Shown: piece after piece, positions 23,739 through 31,512 of the stretch
Position numbering within the stretch: position 1 is the first letter of the stretch
How the letters are laid out: each line of letters opens with the position of its first letter
Source of the DNA: Steroidobacteraceae bacterium
GTDB lineage: Bacteria > Pseudomonadota > Gammaproteobacteria > Steroidobacterales > Steroidobacteraceae
NCBI GenBank assembly: GCA_025458905.1
Contig: JALORN010000022.1
Span: 1-50,027 of the forward strand
DNA: 50,027 nt
Direction of reading: 5' to 3'
Program-made: the position numbers and the translations under genes
The notes under the pieces: generated by a model
What the model saw: the letters and a program-made list of their open reading frames with translations, nothing else
Told to the model about the DNA's origin: nothing
Database searches by the model: none

Positions 23739-25889
23739 TCAGTTGTTGGTCGAGCAGGGGTTGACGCCGAAGGGCGAAGTCGGGCCCGGCGGCGCCACGT
23801 TCTGGTTGTTGAAGTCCGAGGTCGTGCCCGGCAGCAGGAACGTCGAGGAGCGGCTGAACTCCGTGCCCTGCACGGCCGCGCGCGCCTCGAGGGTCACCTG
23901 CAGCCACAGGGCGACGTCCTGCGGGTACAGCACGTCGACCAGCGCCACACCCTGTGCGTTGGTCGTCACCTGCGACGGCGAGGCGAGCGCGATGTTGCCG
24001 ACGTCGATCCGGCCGTCGTTGTCCGCGTCCTCGCCCGGGTCCAGCTGGCCGTTACGGGCGGTCGCCGGCACGAGGGTGTCCTCGTCCTGGCAGTTGTAGA
24101 CGGGCGAGGCGTAGTTGGCCCACGAACCGTTCTGGAACAGGCGGGTGCCCTTCAGGTAGCGGTCCGTCAGGATGCTCATCGTCACCGGCACGTTGGGCAC
24201 GCCGTTGCCATTGGCGTCGGTGAGCGCGACCGTGAAGGTGATCTTGTACTGGGCCGGGTTCGTCTCCTCGACCGAGTTGCCGGTGCCGAGGGTGATGAAC
24301 ACTTCCTTGCGCGCAACCGTGAGCTTCACCGAGTCGGTGATCGGCGTGCCGCCGGCGCCCGGGACGCTGGCCGTGACGTCGACGCCATCGCGGGCGCTGA
24401 CCGCCGAGCCGGCGGTGTAGACGGTCTGGGCGCGGCCCTGGCTGTTGGTGATGGCCGAGGCGACGGACAGGGTGCCGCCGGTGTTGTCCGTCAGCGTGAA
24501 GGTCACGGTCCGGTTCTTGACGAGGTTGCCGGTCGGGTCGCGCACCACGGCCGTGATCGTCGACTGCTCGCCGATGCCGACCGTCGCGATGCTCGCCTGG
24601 GCGTCGATCGACGCGGCGGTGGAGGCGACGAACTCGATCGCGCGCTGCGCCGTGGCGCCGCCGCCGGTGGCGACGATGTTGGCGCCGCCCGCCGTGGTGG
24701 AACTGACCGTCACCGTGGCATCGCCGCTGGCGTTGGTCAGCGCGGGCGAGCCGGCGATGGTGCCGCGCGTGGTCGTGAAGGTCACCGGCGTACCGGCGGC
24801 GACCGGCTGGCCGTTCTGCAGCCAGCGGACCGTGACGGTCTGCGGCGTGGACAGCGGCACCTCGGCATTCAGTGCGGGCGTGGTGAAGGTGAACGAGTCG
24901 GCGTTGACGCTGACCGGCTGGGTCGCGGTCAGGCCGAGCCCGGTGATCGTCAGGGTGTCGTTGCCGCCATTGGTGGCGGTCACGCTGAAGGTCGCACGGC
25001 CCGTGGGATCGGTCGTCAGCGAGGTGGCGGTCAGCGTGTTGCCGCGGGCCGAGGACACGGTCAGCGCGCGCCCCGCGATGCCGCGGTCGGCGGAGTCGAC
25101 CAGCGTCACCGTGTACTGCGCGCTCGCGCCGAGCACCAGGGCATTCGGGCCCTGTACCGAGAGCCGGCTGCCGATGACGTTGACCGCGACGGTGCGGGTG
25201 ATGCCGCCGGCGACCGCGGTCACCGTGATCGTGCGGTTGGTGGGGTCGTTCGGCGTGCTGAGCGTGGCGGTGGCGGCACCGCTCGCGTTCGAGGTGGCCT
25301 GGTTGACCGCGAGGCCGCCGGAACTCGTCGTGAACACGACGGGCACGCCGGCCACGAAGCGGTTGCTGGTGTCCTGGACGACGGCGGTGATGGTCGCGGG
25401 GTTGGAATTGTCCGACGGGATGGTCGGCGTGCTGGTCGACAGGGTCAGCGATCCCACGCTGACCGGCGGCTGCGCGGCGACGACGGGCACGGCAACCGTG
25501 CCGTTGACGCCACCCGCGGTGGCAGTGACGGTGATGGTGCGCAGCGTGGCATCGCCCGCGGTGACCAGGGTCGCGGTGGCGGTGCCGTCCGTGCCGGTGG
25601 TCGCGGAGGGTGGCGAGATGCCGCCCGAGGTCGAGGCGAAGGTGACCGGCACGTTCGGCAGGAGGGCGTTGGACGCATCGCGCGCGAACGCGGTGATCGT
25701 CGCGCTCTCGCTGCCGTCGCTGAGGATCGAGACCCTGTTGCTGGTGACCGTGACGCTCGCGACGTTCGGGGCCGCGGCCCCCGCTGCCGTGCCCGGCCGG
25801 AACGCGTCGGAGTCGGACCCGCCGCCGCCACAGGCGGTGAGCAGGCCCGCGGCCCAGATCAGCAGGAGAGAGGAAATCTTGCGCATCAT
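23739..25889 (-). CDS. Lipoprotein with tandem bacterial Ig-like (Big_1-type) domains
   Basis: From ATG 25889, served by AGGTG, the gene encodes 716 residues. A lipoprotein signal ends in LLTAC with Cys20, followed by GGGG, so the protein is lipid-anchored in the envelope. About five to six invasin/intimin-like Ig repeats follow, seen as recurring PVTFxxxxGG, ATATLxT and TITVTATAGG patterns. Around residue 620-630 the acidic DADNDGRID resembles a calcium-binding loop. The C-terminus ends in an Asn/Pro-rich tail with one Cys. It lies 38 bp after pilQ on the same strand, so it may be co-transcribed with the pilus operon. An adhesin or surface scaffold linked to type IV pili is my inference. Confidence 0.85.
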   Translation of the reverse strand: MMRKISSLLLIWAAGLLTACGGGGSDSDAFRPGTAAGAAAPNVASVTVTSNRVSILSDGSESATITAFARDASNALLPNVPVTFASTSGGISPPSATTGTDGTATATLVTAGDATLRTITVTATAGGVNGTVAVPVVAAQPPVSVGSLTLSTSTPTIPSDNSNPATITAVVQDTSNRFVAGVPVVFTTSSGGLAVNQATSNASGAATATLSTPNDPTNRTITVTAVAGGITRTVAVNVIGSRLSVQGPNALVLGASAQYTVTLVDSADRGIAGRALTVSSARGNTLTATSLTTDPTGRATFSVTATNGGNDTLTITGLGLTATQPVSVNADSFTFTTPALNAEVPLSTPQTVTVRWLQNGQPVAAGTPVTFTTTRGTIAGSPALTNASGDATVTVSSTTAGGANIVATGGGATAQRAIEFVASTAASIDAQASIATVGIGEQSTITAVVRDPTGNLVKNRTVTFTLTDNTGGTLSVASAITNSQGRAQTVYTAGSAVSARDGVDVTASVPGAGGTPITDSVKLTVARKEVFITLGTGNSVEETNPAQYKITFTVALTDANGNGVPNVPVTMSILTDRYLKGTRLFQNGSWANYASPVYNCQDEDTLVPATARNGQLDPGEDADNDGRIDVGNIALASPSQVTTNAQGVALVDVLYPQDVALWLQVTLEARAAVQGTEFSRSSTFLLPGTTSDFNNQNVAPPGPTSPFGVNPCSTNN

Positions 25890-25927
25890 GTTCACCTGAC
25901 TTTCGACCAACCGGCTTCCCCGCGCGG

Positions 25928-28114
25928 TCAGTAAACGTTGACCCCTTCACGCAGGATCTTCGGCGTGACGAAGATCAAGAGCTCGTCCTTGTTGTTGGTC
26001 TTGGTCGTGGTCTTGAAGAGGATGCCGAGGCCCGGGATGTCACCGAGGTACGGGATCTTGCGCTCGGTCTCGCGGCGCTCGGTCTCGAGGATGCCGCCGA
26101 GCACGACGGTCTGGCCGTCGTTCACCAGCACCTGCGTCGTGATCTCGCGCGTGTCGATCGAGGGCACGTTGACGCCGCCGGAGGCGACGACCACCTGGCC
26201 GACGCTGTCCTTCTTGACGTTCAGATCGAGGATGATGCGGTTGTCGGGCGTGATCTGCGGCGTGACCTTCAGCGCGAGCACCGCCTTCTTGAACTGGATC
26301 GCCGTGGCACCGCTCGCCGCGGCCTCCTGGAATGGGATCTCGACGCCCTGCTCGATGCTGGCTTCCTTCTGGTTCGCCGTGATAACGCGCGGCGAGGAGA
26401 TGATCTCGCCGCGGCCCTCGGCCTGTGCAGCAGAGAGCTCGAGGTCGACGATGTAGTCGGACCCGAGCACCATGAACGCGAGCCGGCCGGCCGGGCTCGA
26501 GACCGGCAGGTTGATGTTGTAGCGCTGGTTGGCGACGGCGAGGCCGGTCGGCACGTCGATCGGGAACGGCGTGGCGGAGCCGTTGCGCAGGTTGTCGAGC
26601 GCGGAGCCGAGCGAGACGTCGGTCGACTCGAGGCTGCCCGAGCTCACGAACACGCCGTCGTTGCCGTTCTCGCGGACGCCGGTGAGGCCGGCTCGGACGC
26701 CGAGCTCGCGCGTGAAGTCGTCGTTGACGATCACGATGCGCGCCTCGATCAGCACCTGGCGCACCGGGATGTCGAGCGTGCCGACCAGGCGCCGGATGTC
26801 GGCGAGCCGGTCCGCAGTGTCCTGCAGCAGCAGGGTGTTGGTGCGCTCGTCGACCGCGACGTTGCCGCGCGCCGAGAGCAGCGAGCCGCCCTGGGAGCGG
26901 ATCAGCTCGGCGAGGTCGGCCGCCTTGGCGTAGTTGACCTGCAGGTACTCGGACCGCAGCGGCGCGAGCTGCTGGATGTCGTTGCGCGCGGCGAGGTCGG
27001 CCTTCTCGCGCGCGGCGAGCTCGTCCGACGGCGCGACGATGATGACGTTCTCGGTGCGGCGCTTGTCGAGGCCCTTGGTGCGCAGGACGATGTCGAGCGC
27101 CTGGTCCCAGGGCACGTTCTGCAGGCGCAGCGTGACGCTGCCGGAGACAGAGTCGCTGACGACGATGTTCTGGCCGCTGGCGTCGGCGAGCAGCTGCAGC
27201 ACGGCGCGCGTCTCGATGTCCTGGAAGTTCAGCGTCAGGCGCTCGCCGCTGTAGGTGGGCTTCTCCTCAGCCTGCGCCTGGGCCTTGCGCGCCGGCTGGA
27301 TCTCGACGACGTACTGGTCGTCGCTCTGGTAGGCGAGCTGCTCGTAGTCGCCGGTGGCGCTCAGCACGATGCGGGTGCCGTCGTCGGCGCGCATCACGTC
27401 GAAGCCCTGCACGGGGGTCGCGAAGTCGAGCGCATCGAAGCGACGCACCAGCCGGTTCGGGACGGCGGCGCCGGCGAAGTCGACCACGATCTGGTTGCCC
27501 TGCTGGCGCAGGTTGATCGGGGTGCGCGGGTCGGAGAGGTTGACGATCAGCCGGCCCATGCCCTCGCCGCCGCGTCGGAAGTCGATGCTGCGGATCTCGC
27601 GCGCGCCGCCGGGGGCAGCGGCAGGCGAGCCGGCCCGGGTCGGCGCGGCTGCCTGGCGGGTGTCCGCGCTGCCGGCGGCGGCGCCCGCCCCGAGCGCCGC
27701 GCCGATGTTCACGACGATCGTGTTGCCCGCCACCTTGGTCTGGTAGGGCAGCAGGCGATCGAGGTTCATGACCAGGCGGGTGCGGCCGTTGCCCTCGGCG
27801 GCGAGGATCGTGTCGAGCCCGCCGGAGCGCACGTCGATGCGGCGCGAGGGCAGCGCGAGCGTCGTCTTCGGCAGGTCCAGCGAGATGCGCGCCGGGTTGT
27901 CGATCGTGAAGGAGAGCGGTTCGGGAGCGGGACCGGAGAGTCGCAGGGTCAGCTGGAGCTGCTGGCCGGGCAGGGTCTGCACGTCGACCGCCTCGAGCCG
28001 GTTGGCGGCATCCTGGGCATGCGCCGGGGGCGCGAGCCCGACGGCGGCCACGACGAGCGCACACAGCGCGAACGCGGCCCGCGAGAGCAGCGTGGAGGTA
28101 CCAGCGAGGTTCAT
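25928..28114 (-). CDS. pilQ: Type IV pilus secretin PilQ
   Basis: The 728-residue protein forms the outer-membrane ring through which type IV pili pass. I chose ATG 28114 because GGGAGAC lies just upstream and a good signal peptide follows (FALCALVVAAVGLAPPAHA). Two AMIN-type peptidoglycan-binding segments occupy about 35-270, an STN/secretin N1 region contains LNFQDIETRAVLQLLA, and the secretin domain includes VLIEARIVIVNDDF, VSSPAGRLAFMVLG, ISSPRVITANQ and VLGGILETERRE near the C-terminus. It is the last gene of pilMNOPQ. Confidence 0.96.
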   Translation of the reverse strand: MNLAGTSTLLSRAAFALCALVVAAVGLAPPAHAQDAANRLEAVDVQTLPGQQLQLTLRLSGPAPEPLSFTIDNPARISLDLPKTTLALPSRRIDVRSGGLDTILAAEGNGRTRLVMNLDRLLPYQTKVAGNTIVVNIGAALGAGAAAGSADTRQAAAPTRAGSPAAAPGGAREIRSIDFRRGGEGMGRLIVNLSDPRTPINLRQQGNQIVVDFAGAAVPNRLVRRFDALDFATPVQGFDVMRADDGTRIVLSATGDYEQLAYQSDDQYVVEIQPARKAQAQAEEKPTYSGERLTLNFQDIETRAVLQLLADASGQNIVVSDSVSGSVTLRLQNVPWDQALDIVLRTKGLDKRRTENVIIVAPSDELAAREKADLAARNDIQQLAPLRSEYLQVNYAKAADLAELIRSQGGSLLSARGNVAVDERTNTLLLQDTADRLADIRRLVGTLDIPVRQVLIEARIVIVNDDFTRELGVRAGLTGVRENGNDGVFVSSGSLESTDVSLGSALDNLRNGSATPFPIDVPTGLAVANQRYNINLPVSSPAGRLAFMVLGSDYIVDLELSAAQAEGRGEIISSPRVITANQKEASIEQGVEIPFQEAAASGATAIQFKKAVLALKVTPQITPDNRIILDLNVKKDSVGQVVVASGGVNVPSIDTREITTQVLVNDGQTVVLGGILETERRETERKIPYLGDIPGLGILFKTTTKTNNKDELLIFVTPKILREGVNVY

Positions 28115-28137
28115 CTTTCTTGTCTCCCTGCCGTCGA

Positions 28138-28665
28138 TCACTGGACCAGCGCCAGCGAGGCGGGCCGCTCCATGTAGCCGCCCAGCCCGTCCGGAACGAT
28201 CTCGACCAGCGAAATCTTCGACGGCTCGATCGTGACGATCTTGCCCTCGCTCTGACCCAGGTGGTTGCCCGGGAGCACGCGATGCACGAGGCCGTCCTTC
28301 GTCTTGACGAGCCCGTAGTTCTGTCCGCCGAGCTTCAGCGTGCCGACCATGCGCAGGGTGTCGAGCGAGAACTGCTCGAGGAACTCGCGGTTGCGCTTGG
28401 AATCCGGCCGCACCGAGGGGCCGGCGCCGCCGTTGCCACCCGGGGAACCCGGCATGAACGGCGAGCGCATGGTCTGCGCCTCGTAGGTGAAGCTCTGATA
28501 CGGCTTGACCTCGGGCAGCGGCGCGACGTCGCCGCCGGTTTCCTTCTTGGTCGCGGCGATGAACTCGTCGAGCTCGCCGTCGCGGCCCGAGCAGCCGGCC
28601 AGCGCGAGCATCGCCACCGCGAGGGTGGCCGCGCCGAGGATCGTCTTGCTGTGTGCTGCCTTCAT
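28138..28665 (-). CDS. pilP: Type IV pilus assembly lipoprotein PilP
   Basis: The 175-residue lipoprotein has a lipobox LALAGC with Cys near residue 25, then a disordered stretch and a small beta domain (LEQFSLDTLRMVGTLKLGG, LVKTKDGLVHRV, VTIEPSKISLVEIVPDGLGG). PilP links the inner-membrane PilMNO platform to PilQ. It lies 35 bp after pilO and 23 bp before pilQ in the usual order. The ATG 28665 gives the expected lipoprotein signal; the longer open frame upstream is out of place within pilO. Confidence 0.95.
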   Translation of the reverse strand: MKAAHSKTILGAATLAVAMLALAGCSGRDGELDEFIAATKKETGGDVAPLPEVKPYQSFTYEAQTMRSPFMPGSPGGNGGAGPSVRPDSKRNREFLEQFSLDTLRMVGTLKLGGQNYGLVKTKDGLVHRVLPGNHLGQSEGKIVTIEPSKISLVEIVPDGLGGYMERPASLALVQ

Positions 28666-28700
28666 GGGTGACACCGGTGTGCGACTCGGCTGCGGGCGCC

Positions 28701-29372
28701 TCAGGTCTCGGCGGCCTTGCCGCCGCCGCGCTTCTTGCTCTTCTTTTCCTTCTTGCGCCGCTCGTTCTCGACCGCCGCGATCTCCTCGTCGTCGAGGTAG
28801 CGGTAGGTGCGGGCGACCAGGTCGAGCGTGAGCTGGTCGTAGGCGCCCTTGTCGGTCTTGATCTCGATGTTGTGCAGCGTGACGATCCGCGGCAGCGCGG
28901 CGATGCCGCTGACGAACTCGCCGAAGTCGTGGTAGCTGCCGGAGAGCCGGATCTTGATCGGCAGCTCGGCGTAGAAGTCGCGCTTCACCTCGTTCTCGGG
29001 CTGGAACAGTTTCTCCTCGAGGCCGGCGGCGAGGCCGGTCTGGGAGATGTCCACGAGCAGGCTCGGCACCTCGGTCTTCCCCGGGAGCTGGCGCAGCAGC
29101 GCACCGAAAGAGCGCTCGATGTCCTTCAGCTGCTGCTCGTAGATCTCGAGGTTCACGGCCTTCAGGTGCTTGCTGCGGAAGGTCTCGCGCAGCTGGTTCT
29201 CCTCGGCCACCTTCTGGTCGAGCTGCGGGTCCTTGTCCTTCCAGACGAGCAGGTAGCCGAGCAGCAGGGCGAGCACGACGAAGAACAGGGCGGCCGCGCC
29301 GGCGCGCACCGGCAGCGGCCAGCGGCCCGGGTCGCGCGGGTCGAGCTGCTGCAGTTCCTGCAGGACGTTCAT
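28701..29372 (-). CDS. pilO: Type IV pilus inner membrane platform protein PilO
   Basis: The 223-residue protein has one N-terminal transmembrane helix (ALFFVVLALLLGYLLVW), a periplasmic coiled coil (about 45-100) and a ferredoxin-like periplasmic domain (LPIKIRLSGSYHDFGEFVSGIAALPRIV). It pairs with PilN. The C-terminus is unusually Lys-rich (RRKKEKKSKKR). Its ATG at 29372 overlaps the pilN stop by 4 nt (ATGA). Confidence 0.95.
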   Translation of the reverse strand: MNVLQELQQLDPRDPGRWPLPVRAGAAALFFVVLALLLGYLLVWKDKDPQLDQKVAEENQLRETFRSKHLKAVNLEIYEQQLKDIERSFGALLRQLPGKTEVPSLLVDISQTGLAAGLEEKLFQPENEVKRDFYAELPIKIRLSGSYHDFGEFVSGIAALPRIVTLHNIEIKTDKGAYDQLTLDLVARTYRYLDDEEIAAVENERRKKEKKSKKRGGGKAAET

Positions 29373-30019
29373 GGCGTGGCACCCTCGGCGCTGGCCTGGC
29401 GGGCGCGCTTGCCCTTGGCGTCGTCCTTGCCCTTGGCCTTCTTGCCCTTGCCCTCGGCGGCGACCTTGGCGTCCTCGGCGGCGACCGAGACCTGGTCGGC
29501 GAACAGCGTGAAGTTCGCGCCGAGCGGCTGGTTGGCCTTGGTCTCGACGATGTCGAGCTCGGGGTTGCGCAGCCACTGGCTGGAGTCGATGTTGCGCATG
29601 AACGTGGAGACGCGCGTGCTCGACTGGGCGACGCCGTCGATCTTCAGGCGGTTGTTGGTCTGCTTGACGCCGGTGAGGTAGGCGCCGTCGGGCAGGGTGC
29701 GCACCAGCTCGTCGAACACGTGGACGATCTCGGGCCGCGAGCGCTGCAGCTTCTCGATCACCTCCATGCGCGCGATGAAGTTCTGCTTCTGCTGCTCGAG
29801 GTCGTTGATCTGCTCGATCTGCTTGTCGAGCTCGCGGATCTCGGCCCGCAGGCGCTCGTTGCGTGCCTCCTGCCCGTCGATCAGCGAGTTGTAGTACAGG
29901 TTGAACGCGAAGGTCGCCACGAGCGCGGCCACGCCGGCGGCGCCGAGCGACACGAGGAACGCGAGCTTGCGCTCCTTGCGCTGGGCCTCGCGCCAGGGAA
30001 GTAGGTTTATGCGAGGCAT
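29369..30019 (-). CDS. pilN: Type IV pilus inner membrane platform protein PilN
   Basis: The 216-residue protein begins with the conserved cytoplasmic PilM-binding motif INLLPWRE. One transmembrane helix follows (LAFLVSLGAAGVAALVATFAF), then a coiled coil (about 50-85) and a periplasmic domain (VRTLPDGAYLTGVKQT). Like PilO it has a low-complexity Lys-rich tail (KGKGKKAKGKDDAKGK) that is longer than usual. It begins 1 nt after the pilM stop and overlaps pilO by 4 nt. Confidence 0.95.
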   Translation of the reverse strand: MPRINLLPWREAQRKERKLAFLVSLGAAGVAALVATFAFNLYYNSLIDGQEARNERLRAEIRELDKQIEQINDLEQQKQNFIARMEVIEKLQRSRPEIVHVFDELVRTLPDGAYLTGVKQTNNRLKIDGVAQSSTRVSTFMRNIDSSQWLRNPELDIVETKANQPLGANFTLFADQVSVAAEDAKVAAEGKGKKAKGKDDAKGKRARQASAEGATP

Positions 30020-30020
30020 A

Positions 30021-31088
30021 TCAGTCGTCGAAGCTCCGCAGTGCCAGCCCGCAGGCGGTGAGCAGCGCCGTCGCGTCGCGGCCGACGGCCTGCGCCTTGG
30101 CGCGCGACGACAGCTTCATCTGGCCGAGCGGGTCGCCACGCTCGGCCGCGATGCCGACGCGGCTCGAGATCACGTCGGCGACGCCGGGAATGTTGGCGCA
30201 GCCGCCGCAGATCAGGATCTTCTCAGGCTGCTCCCGGCCCGAGCCGGAAGCCAGGTAGAACTGCAGCGAGCGACTGACCTGCTGGGTCATGTCGTCGATG
30301 AAGGGGTCGAGCACCTCGGCCTGGAAGTTCCCGGGCAGGCCGCCTTCCTTCTTGGCGCGACCGGCCTCCTCCATCGAGAGGCCGTAGGTGCGCATGATCT
30401 CCTCGGTCAGCTGCTGGCCGCCGAAGGCGAAGTCGCGGGTGTAGACGACCTTGAGCGCGCGCAGGACGCTGAAGGTGGTGCTGCTCGCGCCGAAGTCGAC
30501 CACCGCGATGGTGCGGTCGATGCCGCCGTCGGGCATCTGGTGCGTCATCAGCTTGCAGGCGTTCTCGAGCGCGAAGGCCTCGACGTCGACGATCTTGGCG
30601 GAGAGGCCGGCGGCCGTGACGGCGGCCTGGCGCTGCTCGACGTTCTCGGTGCGGGTCGCCACGAGCAGCACGTCGATGGAATCATTGTCCTTCTCGGACG
30701 GTCCCATCACCTCGAAGTCGTAGCTGACTTCGTCCATCGGGAACGGGATGTACTGGTCCGCCTGCAGCTCGACCTGGGCCTCGAGATCCGCCGCGCGCAG
30801 GTTGCGCGGCATCTGGATCACCTTGGTGATCGCGGCGTCACCGCTGATGGCGACGGCGACTTCCTTGCTCTTGGCGCCGGAACGCTTCACCGCGCGCCGG
30901 ATCGCCTCGCCGACCGCCTCGGTGTCGACGATCTGTTTCTCGTTGATCGAATTGACCGGCGTGGGCTCGGCGGCGTACGCCTCGACGCGGTATTGGCCAC
31001 CGGCGAGCGACAGCTCGATCAGCTTCACGGACGAGGTCGTGATGTCGAGCCCGAGCAGGGGGCGGTACTTGCGCGTGAAGAGGAACAC
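30021..31088 (-). CDS. pilM: Type IV pilus assembly ATPase-like protein PilM
   Basis: The protein is an actin-like cytoplasmic component that binds the PilN N-terminus. Typical segments are LLGLDITTSSVKLIEL (phosphate 1), VAISGDAAITKVIQMP, AVVDFGASSTTFSV and ILICGGCANIPGV (adenosine). I place the start at GTG 31088 (355 residues) because AGGAAG lies 6 nt upstream; TTG 31091 directly before it is an alternative. This is the first gene of pilMNOPQ, divergent from mrcA as in many gammaproteobacteria. Confidence 0.95.
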   Translation of the reverse strand: MFLFTRKYRPLLGLDITTSSVKLIELSLAGGQYRVEAYAAEPTPVNSINEKQIVDTEAVGEAIRRAVKRSGAKSKEVAVAISGDAAITKVIQMPRNLRAADLEAQVELQADQYIPFPMDEVSYDFEVMGPSEKDNDSIDVLLVATRTENVEQRQAAVTAAGLSAKIVDVEAFALENACKLMTHQMPDGGIDRTIAVVDFGASSTTFSVLRALKVVYTRDFAFGGQQLTEEIMRTYGLSMEEAGRAKKEGGLPGNFQAEVLDPFIDDMTQQVSRSLQFYLASGSGREQPEKILICGGCANIPGVADVISSRVGIAAERGDPLGQMKLSSRAKAQAVGRDATALLTACGLALRSFDD

Positions 31089-31091
31089 CAA

Positions 31092-31512
31092 ATTCTTCCT
31101 GTTATCAGTAACTTATGGGAGAAACCGGTGAAATCCCTGAGCAGCCGACGCACTATATATCAGGAAAAGGTTAAATTGAACGTGAGTCGACTCACATTCG
31201 CTCGGAAGCCCGGGACCTGCGGTTGCACGAGCGCAACACGCGTGGCGGGAGGCCGCCGGCAGTCGTGCCGTGCAGGCTGGTGCCACGAAGGCTGGTGTCA
31301 TGAAGGATGCCCCGCCAGTCCGGACGAACGGGGGGACGCGCGACGACCGGGGGGCGCGTGCAAGCGACGCGGACGAACACCCACCTCGGCCGGCAACCCC
31401 GCTGTCGTAGGCCCCGAGGTCGGTAGACCAGGGACCCTTAGACCGGAGGCTTTGCGTCCCCACCTTTCGATGGGTTTGCCGAATCGACCGCCGGTACTAT
31501 GCACAGGCGACT
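31092..31512. promoter_or_regulatory. Divergent promoter region pilM / mrcA (421 bp)
   Basis: No gene is seen. On the pilM side an AT-rich stretch (31150-31180, with TATATA at 31154-31159) is promoter-like. A 14-bp perfect palindrome, GTGAGTCGACTCAC, lies at 31182-31195. A 15-bp near-perfect tandem duplication (AGGCTGGTGCCACGA, then AGGCTGGTGTCATGA) lies at 31274-31303. On the mrcA side TACTAT at 31495-31500 is a weak -10 candidate. Confidence 0.45.
31182..31195. promoter_or_regulatory. 14-bp perfect palindrome, possible operator
   Basis: GTGAGTCGACTCAC is a perfect palindrome about 94 bp upstream of the pilM start and next to the AT-rich promoter-like stretch. It could bind a dimeric regulator. 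No family can be named from the site alone. Confidence 0.4.

Noticed and set aside
21900..25934. 1344-codon plus-strand frame opposite aroB, aroK and the Ig lipoprotein
   Set aside because: The minus strand carries well-conserved enzymes; this frame is low-complexity antisense.
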